Source of the DNA: Acidimicrobiales bacterium
GTDB lineage: Bacteria; Actinomycetota; Acidimicrobiia; Acidimicrobiales; Poriferisodalaceae
Assembly: GCA_020439485.1 (NCBI GenBank)
Contig: JAGQSP010000014.1
Coordinates: 1-9,564, forward strand
Reading direction: 5' to 3'
DNA length: 9,564 nt
Part shown: positions 1 to 5,467 of the stretch, piece by piece
Layout: the number at the start of each line of letters is the position of its first letter
How positions within the stretch are numbered: the first letter of the stretch is position 1
Made by a program: the position numbers and the translations under genes
Notes under the pieces: generated by a model
Databases searched by the model: none
What the model saw: the letters and a program-made list of their open reading frames with translations, nothing else
What the model was told of the DNA's origin: nothing

Positions 1-108
1 GCTGTTTTTGATTTCTCCACATGGGAGCGCTTACACGCGACGTCGGGCCTGAGCCGAGCGGCCACCATCGGCGTCACGGTGAAGCTGGCGGGCGCGCTTC
101 TCGGCTGA
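1..108 (+). CDS. C-terminal end of an unidentified protein (5' truncated by window edge)
   Basis: Reading frame 1 is open from the first base and ends at TGA 106-108, giving 35 residues. The visible tail starts AVFDFSTWERLHATSGL and ends VTVKLAGALLG. Its composition looks like a real protein C-terminus: a Trp-containing helix, then a hydrophobic Val/Leu/Ala helix ending in Gly. It lies on the same strand as, and 36 nt before, the YcaQ-type gene, so the two could share a transcript. I do not recognise the family and assign no function. The call rests on the clean open frame, plausible residue content and natural spacing to the next gene; a chance frame of this length cannot be excluded. Confidence 0.5.
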   Translation, partial: AVFDFSTWERLHATSGLSRAATIGVTVKLAGALLG

Positions 109-144
109 GGCCGAAGCGTCGGTTTGCGTCCATACTCGATGGGC

Positions 145-1335
145 ATGGACAAGCTCAGCGCGCTGACGGCCCGCCGCGTGGCGATCAGGGCCCACGGGCT
201 GAGCAAGCCGCGACCGCAGGGGCGTGTCGATCGGAGGCATCTGCGCAAGGTGCTCGACGACATCGGCCTGGTCCAGATCGACTCGGTCAACGTCTTGGCG
301 AGGTCACACCATTTGGTCCTGTATTCCAGGCTGGGCGACCACGACGATTCGGTTCTGACGAGGCTGGCCGACGACGGATCGCTGGTCGAGGGCTGGGTGC
401 ACGAGGCGTCGTTCCTGCCCGCCCAACACCATCACCTCTTCCACTGGAGGCGCGACGAAGCGCGACGTTTCGTCGGTGTGCGACCCAGCACCAGGGCATG
501 GGTCGAGGAACACCAAGCTCTGATCGACGATGTTCTCGAACAGGTTCGTGACAATGGCCCAATCGGCGCAGGGGACCTCGATCAGCGATCCGGACGCCGG
601 GGCCCGTGGTGGGGTTGGGACGAGGCAAAGATCGCAATCGAGTGGCTGTTTCGAATCGGCGATGTCGGTGCGACGAGGGGCGCCCAGTTCGAACGCCGCT
701 ATGACCTGATGGACCGGGTCTTGCCCGAGTGGGCGTCGCGCGAGCCCACCGATCGAGAGGTGGCTCACCGCGAACTGGTGCGCCTGGCCACCCGACATCT
801 GGGTGTGGCATCGATCGGCGATATCACCGACTACCACCGGCTCAAGAAGACCGATGTGAAGCGACACGTCGCCGAGTTGGTGGCCGACGGCGAGCTGGTC
901 GAGGTCGCAGTGGAAGGTTGGACTGAGCCGGGCTACCTCATGGCCCACACCAAGCCGTCGAGGACGGTTTCACAATCGGCGCTCGTCAGCCCGTTCGACC
1001 CCCTCGTCTGGCACCGACCCCGCGCAGAGCGACTGTTTGGGTTCCACTACCGGATCGAGATCTATGTTCCAGCGCCGAAACGCAAGTACGGCTACTACGT
1101 TCTGCCCTTCTTGCACAACGACGCAATCAGGGCGCGGGTCGACCTCAAACACGACCGCCAAGGTGACGCCTTGTTGTGTCGCGCTGCGTGGGGGGAAGCC
1201 AGCGACGACGACCCCGCCGACACGGTCAGAGCCCTGGCTCAAGAACTGAGACAACTGGCCGACTATATTGGTACGGACAATGTTAAGGTCAGCCGGGTAG
1301 GTGACCTGTCGGGAGCCCTCGATGCAGAGTTCTGA
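145..1335 (+). CDS. YcaQ/AlkX-type winged-helix DNA glycosylase (HTH_42 family)
   Basis: This protein of about 396 residues belongs to the HTH_42/YcaQ family, whose studied members (AlkZ, AlkX/YcaQ) are monofunctional glycosylases that unhook bulky N-alkylated bases and interstrand cross-links. The family's catalytic Q-hydrophobic-D motif is visible as QID at residues 44-46, inside LVQIDSVNVLARSHHL. Family blocks in the C-terminal half are also present: SPFDPLVWHRPRAERLFGF from residue 282, a Y-x-P-x-x-KR segment, and RVDLK at 331-335. QID rather than QxQ points to the broad-specificity AlkX/YcaQ branch rather than the AlkZ self-resistance branch. Possible starts are TTG 124, ATG 139 and ATG 145. 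I chose ATG 145 because no Shine-Dalgarno is visible, CATACT (131-136) lies 8 nt upstream as a possible -10 for a leaderless message, and family members begin near this point. The gene overlaps the following DUF983 gene by 14 nt. The family call is secure; the substrate is inferred. Confidence 0.9.
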   Translation: MDKLSALTARRVAIRAHGLSKPRPQGRVDRRHLRKVLDDIGLVQIDSVNVLARSHHLVLYSRLGDHDDSVLTRLADDGSLVEGWVHEASFLPAQHHHLFHWRRDEARRFVGVRPSTRAWVEEHQALIDDVLEQVRDNGPIGAGDLDQRSGRRGPWWGWDEAKIAIEWLFRIGDVGATRGAQFERRYDLMDRVLPEWASREPTDREVAHRELVRLATRHLGVASIGDITDYHRLKKTDVKRHVAELVADGELVEVAVEGWTEPGYLMAHTKPSRTVSQSALVSPFDPLVWHRPRAERLFGFHYRIEIYVPAPKRKYGYYVLPFLHNDAIRARVDLKHDRQGDALLCRAAWGEASDDDPADTVRALAQELRQLADYIGTDNVKVSRVGDLSGALDAEF

Positions 1336-1807
1336 AACCCCGGTTGCGGCCGAACGGAGACCGATGAATCCTCCAACCCCCTCAAAACCCATTGGCCTAC
1401 CGTGGGCTCGCACACTTCGCCGCGGCTGTCGCATGCAGTGCCCGGTGTGTGGGCGGGGGAAGCTGTTCACCGGCGTTTTCAAGATGATCGAGGACTGCCC
1501 GCAGTGCGGCCTGCACTACGAACGCCTCGAGGGCCACTGGCTCGGGGCGCTGGCCGTCAACACCATGGTCACCTTCTTCATGTTGTTTGTGGCACTGGGC
1601 GTGACGCTGATCGTCTTCTACCCAGAGTTCCCGATCGCGACCATGCTGCTGATCCTTCTTCCCATTGCGATACTGGCGCCGCTGGTCATGTTCAGGCCGA
1701 CTCGCACCTTCTGGATGGCGATGGATGCCATCTTGCGCCCGCCCCAGCCCGGCGAGGTGCACGACGAGTACTTGCCCGAGAACCAGCTGGCCGAGAAATC
1801 GTCCTAA
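1322..1807 (+). CDS. DUF983 family zinc-ribbon membrane protein
   Basis: This protein of about 161 residues matches the DUF983 layout. A zinc-ribbon-like motif comes first, with C40-P-V-C43-G-R-G-K and C59-P-Q-C62-G. Two predicted membrane helices follow, at about residues 75-99 and 104-124, and then a short polar tail. The family has no firmly established biochemical role; some members lie near cytochrome oxidase genes in other bacteria, but nothing here supports that link. ATG 1322 is preferred because GGGAG at 1311-1315 lies 6 nt upstream. This start overlaps the end of the YcaQ-type gene, which suggests translational coupling. Alternatives are GTG 1301 and ATG 1364, the latter with GGAGA only 3 nt away. 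The Pro-rich N-terminal 30 residues are not conserved-looking. The extra Cys36 just before the ribbon is a small oddity. Confidence 0.85.
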   Translation: MQSSETPVAAERRPMNPPTPSKPIGLPWARTLRRGCRMQCPVCGRGKLFTGVFKMIEDCPQCGLHYERLEGHWLGALAVNTMVTFFMLFVALGVTLIVFYPEFPIATMLLILLPIAILAPLVMFRPTRTFWMAMDAILRPPQPGEVHDEYLPENQLAEKSS

Positions 1808-1812
1808 ACGGG

Positions 1813-1841
1813 TTGCGAAACGTAATCGTTCGGTCCATCAT
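1813..1841 (+). promoter_or_regulatory. Possible promoter of the tRNA-Asp/tRNA-Phe unit
   Basis: TTGCGA (1813-1818) and CATCAT (1836-1841) are separated by 17 nt and each match four of six consensus bases of a housekeeping sigma promoter. Transcription would begin near 1848 and leave a leader of about 40 nt before tRNA-Asp. No other good pair was seen between the DUF983 stop and the tRNA. The tRNAs could instead be read from the upstream operon, as no hairpin terminator separates them. Confidence 0.35.
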
Positions 1842-1889
1842 TAGTCGCTCCTTCGAACAGGGTCGTACGGCCTCGTTCGAACTGCGGTT

Positions 1890-1964
1890 GGTCCCGTGGT
1901 GAAGTTTGGAGTTCACGCCGGCCTGTCAAGCCGGAGGTCGCGGGTTCAAATCCCGTCGGGACCG
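1890..1964 (+). tRNA. tRNA-Asp (anticodon GTC)
   Basis: A full cloverleaf can be drawn. The acceptor stem is GGTCCCG pairing with CGGGACC, with discriminator G at 1964. The D stem is GTGA/TCAC with GG in its loop. The anticodon stem is CCGGC/GCCGG around loop CTGTCAA, with anticodon GTC at 1925-1927. The T stem is GCGGG/CCCGT (one G-T pair) around the canonical loop TTCAAAT. Discriminator G73 and the GTC anticodon fit aspartate identity. CCA is not encoded; the next base (C1965) is directly followed by tRNA-Phe. Confidence 0.97.
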
Positions 1965-1965
1965 C

Positions 1966-2038
1966 GGTCGGGTAGCTCAGTCGGCAGAGCGACCGCCTGA
2001 AAAGCGGTAGGTCACCGGATCGACGCCGGTCCCGACCA
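1966..2038 (+). tRNA. tRNA-Phe (anticodon GAA), with unusual A54 in the T loop
   Basis: The acceptor stem GGTCGGG pairs fully with CCCGACC and the discriminator is A2038, as expected for phenylalanine. The D stem is GCTC/GAGC. The anticodon stem is ACCGC/GCGGT around CTGAAAA, with anticodon GAA at 1999-2001. The variable loop is AGGTC and the T stem ACCGG/CCGGT is perfect. The T loop reads ATCGACG (2019-2025), so position 54 is A where almost all bacterial elongator tRNAs have T. All stems are intact, so the gene does not look like a pseudogene. CCA is not encoded. Confidence 0.95.
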
Positions 2039-2045
2039 CTGCACG

Positions 2046-2082
2046 ACGAACCCGGGCTTCGGTCCGGGTTCGTTCAGTTTTT
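2046..2082 (+). terminator. Rho-independent terminator after the tRNA pair
   Basis: A 12-bp stem (2046-2057 with 2062-2073, one G-T pair) is closed by a TTCG tetraloop and followed by five T at 2078-2082. It ends the + strand tRNA transcript 8 nt after tRNA-Phe. The stop codon of the converging - strand gene (2076-2074) falls between the hairpin and the T run. The - strand message therefore runs into the same hairpin right after its stop, but without a U tract. Confidence 0.85.
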
Positions 2083-2658
2083 GTCGGTTGCTGCCAGGGC
2101 TGTTTCGGGCGCAGCGACCTGCCAGAACGCCTCGCTCAGAACACGGTCGATCGACTCGAGTCTCGACTCGACAGGCGACGTGTTCCACGAGCCGGCTAGC
2201 CGAACCATCCATTGGGCGGTTTCGGTGCCCTGGTCGCTCCTCACCGCCGCGACCTCCACCAGTGCCGGTAGAAACTCGAGTCGCCTCTCCAGTTCGGCGC
2301 GCAGGTTCGACCTTTTGACCTCGTAGGCGGCGAGGCTCTGGGCCAGCAGGGTCTGGTTCGTCGCTGACGATCCGCCCGAGGCCTTGAACTCGAGCGACCG
2401 CCCATCGCGACCGATCCTCACCACCACGGCCTCGGGTACGGCCGCCGCGGCCAGTTCGAGGTCTGCCTCGAGGCCGCCCGGACCGTCGAGCCAGCCATCG
2501 ACGGGATCGGTGATGACCAGGCGGGCAGAGGCTGTCGAATCGATCGATGACTGGCGTATGAGGGTTGCGCCAACCGCGCCCGACATCACCAGAGCCAGAA
2601 CCACCATCGTGACCACATCGAGATTGGAAAGCCGCTCGGATCGACTCTGCCCGCTCAC
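2074..2658 (-). CDS. Single-pass membrane protein of unknown function
   Basis: With GTG 2658 as start this gives about 194 residues: a short charged N-terminus (SGQSRSERLSNLD), one membrane helix at about residues 15-34, then an outside-facing domain of about 160 residues rich in Ala, Val, Glu and Arg. A region near AAYEVKRSNLRAELERRLEF is probably a long helix. One membrane anchor followed by a helical extracytoplasmic domain loosely recalls Wzz-type chain-length proteins, but the second membrane helix and family motifs are missing, so I do not assign it there. The start is uncertain: the frame stays open to TTG 2727, and neither start has a convincing Shine-Dalgarno. The frame is preferred over the overlapping 249-residue - strand frame (2761-2012) because that one is Arg/Gly-rich low-complexity sequence running into tRNA-Phe. 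It is divergent from the alpha-galactosidase gene and its stop abuts the tRNA terminator. Confidence 0.65.
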   Translation of the reverse strand: MSGQSRSERLSNLDVVTMVVLALVMSGAVGATLIRQSSIDSTASARLVITDPVDGWLDGPGGLEADLELAAAAVPEAVVVRIGRDGRSLEFKASGGSSATNQTLLAQSLAAYEVKRSNLRAELERRLEFLPALVEVAAVRSDQGTETAQWMVRLAGSWNTSPVESRLESIDRVLSEAFWQVAAPETALAATDKN

Positions 2659-2740
2659 ATACCCAACGAGTACCAGCTCCCGCCGCCCAAAGTGATGCAC
2701 GCGCCACAGACTGTCGCCCAAATGCAAAGAACCTGGTGCT

Positions 2741-2826
2741 GATCATCTCTGCGACGATCATCCTGTTTCAACATCGTCGAGAACGTGGCGACGTCGGGAA
2801 TCAAGTGAGCTGCTATCACTAGCGCG
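2741..2826. promoter_or_regulatory. Divergent promoter region with short repeats, before the alpha-galactosidase gene
   Basis: The 168-nt gap between the two divergent starts contains GATCATC twice (2741-2747 and 2756-2762, 15 nt apart). It also contains a small inverted repeat, CGTCG 2775-2779 and CGACG 2789-2793. On the + strand, TGCTATCAC (2811-2819) resembles an extended -10 whose hexamer ends 7 nt before GTG 2827, which fits a leaderless alpha-galactosidase message. No convincing -35 was found. The repeats could bind a regulator, but they are short enough to arise by chance. Confidence 0.3.
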
Positions 2827-4917
2827 GTGATCGAGCCGACTCTTGTGACCATCGAGGGCCAGCGGCTCTCGGCAACCGTGGCCGTCAGCGACAAGATGCC
2901 CGAGATAGTCAGCATCGGGCCCGCCTTCTCGCCTTCACGAGAACTGCTGGGCAGGGCGGTCGCGCACGGTGGGCTCGACGAACCGGTTCCGCTGGGCATC
3001 GTGGCCGAAGAATCGAACGGTCACATGGGCCGGCCCGGGCTCATGGGCATGCGCAGCGACGGTACGGCGTGGTCGCCGAGGTTTGGCTGTGTCGCGTATG
3101 AGGCCGATACCACGCGCCTTTGGGTCAAGTTGCATGACCCCATCGCCCAACTGGAGCTCGAGATCGAGTTGGTGATCGACGACGTGCTGGTGGTTCGCAC
3201 CTCGCTCACCAACACCGGCCCTTCGATCTACGTGCTGTCGAGGCTGTCGCCGTCCATTCCGGTGCCGGCAACGGCCACCGAGCTGGTGTCGTTCCGGGGG
3301 CGATGGGCACGCGAGTTCTCGTTGTGTCGCGAGCCGTGGACAGGGCTGCGGGTGGTCGAGAACCGCCGCGGTCGCACATCGCATCAGAGCGCTCCGGCGC
3401 TGATAGCGGGCACCGCCGGGTTCGGCGAACAACACGGGAGCTTGTGGGGGGTGCAACTCGCATGGAGCGGCAACCACGAACTCGCCGCCGAGGTTCTCGC
3501 CGACGGCAGACGGCACATACAGGCCGGCGAGCTGATCGCTCCTGGCGAGGTCATGCTCGAACCGGGGCAAAGCTATTCGATGCCCGAAGTCGTCGTCGCG
3601 TGGTCGAACTGCGGCCTCACCTCCCTCAGCCAGGCCTTCCACGCACACGCCCGCAGCTTCCTGCCGATCTCGAGGCCAAGGCCGGTCAGCCTCAACACGT
3701 GGGAAGCCGTCTACTTCGACCACGACCTGGAACGGCTATGCGCTCTGGCCGATGCAGCCGCTCAGGTTGGCGTCGAGCGGTTCATCCTGGACGACGGCTG
3801 GTTCGGCGGACGACGCAACGACCGAGCCGGTTTGGGTGACTGGTGGGTCAGCCCCGATGTCTGGCCAGAAGGCCTCGACCCCCTGATCGACCGCGTAACC
3901 GTCCTCGGGATGGAGTTCGGCCTGTGGGTGGAGCCCGAGATGGTCAACCCCGACTCGGAGCTGTACCGGGCACACCCCGATTGGACGTTGACAACTCCGG
4001 GCTACGTGCCTCTTCAGGGTCGACACCAGCTGGTGCTGGACCTCGGGCGTCCCGAGGTGGCAGATCATCTCTTCGCCTCGATCGACGCCCTGTTGCAGCG
4101 GTATCCGATCGGCTATCTCAAGTGGGACATGAACCGCGACATCGTGCAGGGCTCGCACGGGGGCCGGCCAGGCGCTCGCGGCCATGTGATCGGTCTGTAT
4201 TCGCTGCTCGATCGCATTCGCGAAGCCCACCCCCAGGTCGAGATCGAGAGCTGCGCCTCGGGAGGTGGGCGCGCCGACCTCGCCGTGCTGCGGCGCGCCT
4301 GTCGAATCTGGACGTCGGACTGCAACGACGCTCTCGAACGCCAGGCAATTCAGCGAGGCTTCTCGGTGCTGTTCCCTCCTGAGGTCATGGGTTCTCACAT
4401 AGGTCCGGCCACCTCCCACACCACCGGCCGAACCCAGACGCTGGCTTTCAGGGCCGCCACCGCCCTGTTCGGCCATTTGGGCATCGAGTGGAACCTGCTC
4501 GAGGCCGGGGAAGAAGACCTCGCCCGGCTGGCCGCAGCGGTCGCCGCCCACAAACGTCTTCGGCCTCTGCTGCACAGCGGCAATGTCGTACGGCTGGACC
4601 ACCCCGATCCTTCGGTGGTGGCCCACGGGGTCGTCTCACCCGACGCCACACAGGCGGTGTTCTGCCTTTCGCAGGTTGCGACAGGCAGCAGCGAGTTGCC
4701 GCTGAACTTTCACCCGGTCGGGCTGGATCCGCACGCCGAATACGTCGCTTCGCTGGCATCAGAGCTCGGGCTGCCGCGCCGGGCAGCACGGCGCAAGCCC
4801 CCGTGGTTCCCGGGGCCCGTCCGCTCCAGCGGTAAGACGTTCGAGCGTCAGGGCCTTCCATTGCCTCCTCTCGACCCCGAGACATGTCTGATCATCGAAT
4901 TCACCGCCGTCAACTGA
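2827..4917 (+). CDS. Alpha-galactosidase, glycoside hydrolase family 36
   Basis: This 696-residue enzyme is about the usual length for bacterial GH36 alpha-galactosidases, which release terminal alpha-1,6-galactose from melibiose, raffinose-type sugars and galactomannan fragments with retention of configuration. Residues 1 to about 285 look like the N-terminal beta-sandwich, followed by the (beta/alpha)8 barrel and a C-terminal beta domain. Visible family motifs are LDDGWFG (D322/D323, sugar contacts), GLWVEPEMVNPDS, YLKWDMNRD with the expected nucleophile D434, ESCASGGGRADL (C476 to R482), and WTSDCNDALERQ with the expected acid/base D498. No signal peptide is visible, so it should act in the cytoplasm on imported oligosaccharides. 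GTG 2827 has no Shine-Dalgarno but lies 7 nt after a -10-like TATCAC. No sugar transporter, regulator or other glycosidase lies in the window. Family call is secure; exact substrate is not visible. Confidence 0.95.
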   Translation: MIEPTLVTIEGQRLSATVAVSDKMPEIVSIGPAFSPSRELLGRAVAHGGLDEPVPLGIVAEESNGHMGRPGLMGMRSDGTAWSPRFGCVAYEADTTRLWVKLHDPIAQLELEIELVIDDVLVVRTSLTNTGPSIYVLSRLSPSIPVPATATELVSFRGRWAREFSLCREPWTGLRVVENRRGRTSHQSAPALIAGTAGFGEQHGSLWGVQLAWSGNHELAAEVLADGRRHIQAGELIAPGEVMLEPGQSYSMPEVVVAWSNCGLTSLSQAFHAHARSFLPISRPRPVSLNTWEAVYFDHDLERLCALADAAAQVGVERFILDDGWFGGRRNDRAGLGDWWVSPDVWPEGLDPLIDRVTVLGMEFGLWVEPEMVNPDSELYRAHPDWTLTTPGYVPLQGRHQLVLDLGRPEVADHLFASIDALLQRYPIGYLKWDMNRDIVQGSHGGRPGARGHVIGLYSLLDRIREAHPQVEIESCASGGGRADLAVLRRACRIWTSDCNDALERQAIQRGFSVLFPPEVMGSHIGPATSHTTGRTQTLAFRAATALFGHLGIEWNLLEAGEEDLARLAAAVAAHKRLRPLLHSGNVVRLDHPDPSVVAHGVVSPDATQAVFCLSQVATGSSELPLNFHPVGLDPHAEYVASLASELGLPRRAARRKPPWFPGPVRSSGKTFERQGLPLPPLDPETCLIIEFTAVN

Positions 4918-4940
4918 GCGCTCCATTAATCCCATCGATG

Positions 4941-4977
4941 TTGGAAGCAGCCGGATCAAACCGGGATAATGACCGTC
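4941..4977 (+). promoter_or_regulatory. Promoter for a leaderless transcript of the small RGRKR protein gene
   Basis: TTGGAA (4941-4946) and GATAAT (4965-4970) are separated by 18 nt and match four and five of six consensus bases. The expected transcription start, 7-8 nt after the -10, falls on ATG 4978, predicting a message with no 5' leader. The upstream in-frame ATG at 4969 overlaps the -10 itself and so cannot be on a transcript from this promoter. There is no Shine-Dalgarno before either ATG. Confidence 0.65.
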
Positions 4978-5388
4978 ATGGTTCCACCGAACAAATCACC
5001 AATGTCAGAAGAACACAAAGCTGCACTTGCCAGAGGTAGGTCTGAGGGAGCGGCGGTAAGGGCTTATCTCGAGGCCCTCGAGACCCATCGCCCCAAGCGT
5101 GGCCGCAAGCGCACAGTCGAGGGCATCAAGGCCAAGCTCGAATCGATCGCCTCCGAGCTCGAATCGGCCACCGGCATAGCCAAGCTCGACCTCATGCAAG
5201 AGCGGCGAGATCTCGAAAAAGAACTCCAGGAGCGTGAGGAGATAGTCGACATCTCTTCACTTGAACAAGGCTTCATTTCAGTCGCAAAGGATTACGGCGA
5301 CCGCAAGGGCATCGAATATGCCACTTGGCGAGAATTTGGTGTCTCAGCTGCAGTGTTGAAGTCGGCTGGCATCAAGAGAGGCTCCTGA
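4978..5388 (+). CDS. Small charged helical protein with an RGRKR motif, function unknown
   Basis: This 136-residue protein is rich in Glu, Lys, Arg and Ala. It has three visible parts. Residues 9-36 form a helix starting SEEHKAALARGRSEG. A basic patch PKRGRKR lies at 39-45. A long amphipathic, probably coiled-coil or hairpin segment at about 47-93 contains LDLMQERRDLEKELQ. The C-terminal part has YGDRKGIEYATWREFGV and then LKSAGIKRG. I recall similar proteins as a conserved hypothetical type in actinobacteria but cannot name a characterised member. The basic RGR-centred patch resembles an AT-hook, which suggests nucleic-acid binding; this is inference. Start chosen at ATG 4978 from the promoter position; ATG 4969 would add MTV. 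A hairpin terminator follows 27 nt after the stop, so the gene appears to be a single-gene unit. Confidence 0.85.
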   Translation: MVPPNKSPMSEEHKAALARGRSEGAAVRAYLEALETHRPKRGRKRTVEGIKAKLESIASELESATGIAKLDLMQERRDLEKELQEREEIVDISSLEQGFISVAKDYGDRKGIEYATWREFGVSAAVLKSAGIKRGS

Positions 5389-5414
5389 CTCAGCCAAATC
5401 AATACGGTGGATCT

Positions 5415-5456
5415 TCGAAGGTCGGCGGCTCCAGGGTCGCCGGCCTTCGGCTTTTT
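5415..5456 (+). terminator. Rho-independent terminator after the small RGRKR protein gene
   Basis: A 12-bp stem (5416-5427 with 5438-5449, including one G-T pair) encloses a 10-nt loop and is followed by T5 at 5452-5456. It lies between the + strand stop at 5388 and the converging purB stop at 5468. The T run is only on the + strand, so it mainly serves the small gene, although the purB message would also form the hairpin. Confidence 0.8.
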
Positions 5457-5467
5457 GGTCGCGCCGG

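Noticed and set aside
22..35. TGGGAGCGCTTACA, close to the LacI-family sugar-repressor palindrome TGGGAGCGCTCCCA
   Set aside because: Only one half-site is intact, it lies within the coding tail of an unrelated gene, and it is about 2.8 kb from the only sugar gene. Coincidence is more likely.
1852..1881. Two copies of TTCGAAC before the tRNA genes, considered as an SOS (LexA) box because of the nearby DNA repair gene
   Set aside because: An actinobacterial LexA box needs GAAC and GTTC about 4 nt apart; here the half-sites are about 17 nt apart.
1808..1889. A possible tRNA-Glu upstream of tRNA-Asp, as in Glu-Asp-Phe clusters of other actinobacteria
   Set aside because: No acceptor stem, TTC anticodon loop or T arm can be drawn in this stretch.
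1966..2038. tRNA-Phe as an integration site for a genomic island carrying the alpha-galactosidase
   Set aside because: No integrase gene and no repeated copy of the tRNA 3' end were found in the window, and the flanking genes look ordinary.
2012..2761. A 249-codon - strand frame overlapping the membrane protein gene
   Set aside because: It is Arg/Gly-rich without domain character and runs through the tRNA terminator into tRNA-Phe, whereas the other - strand frame has a clear membrane helix and stops before the hairpin.
3736..4626. A 296-codon - strand frame inside the alpha-galactosidase gene
   Set aside because: It is entirely antisense to a GH36 gene with all catalytic motifs, and the translation shows no recognisable domain.
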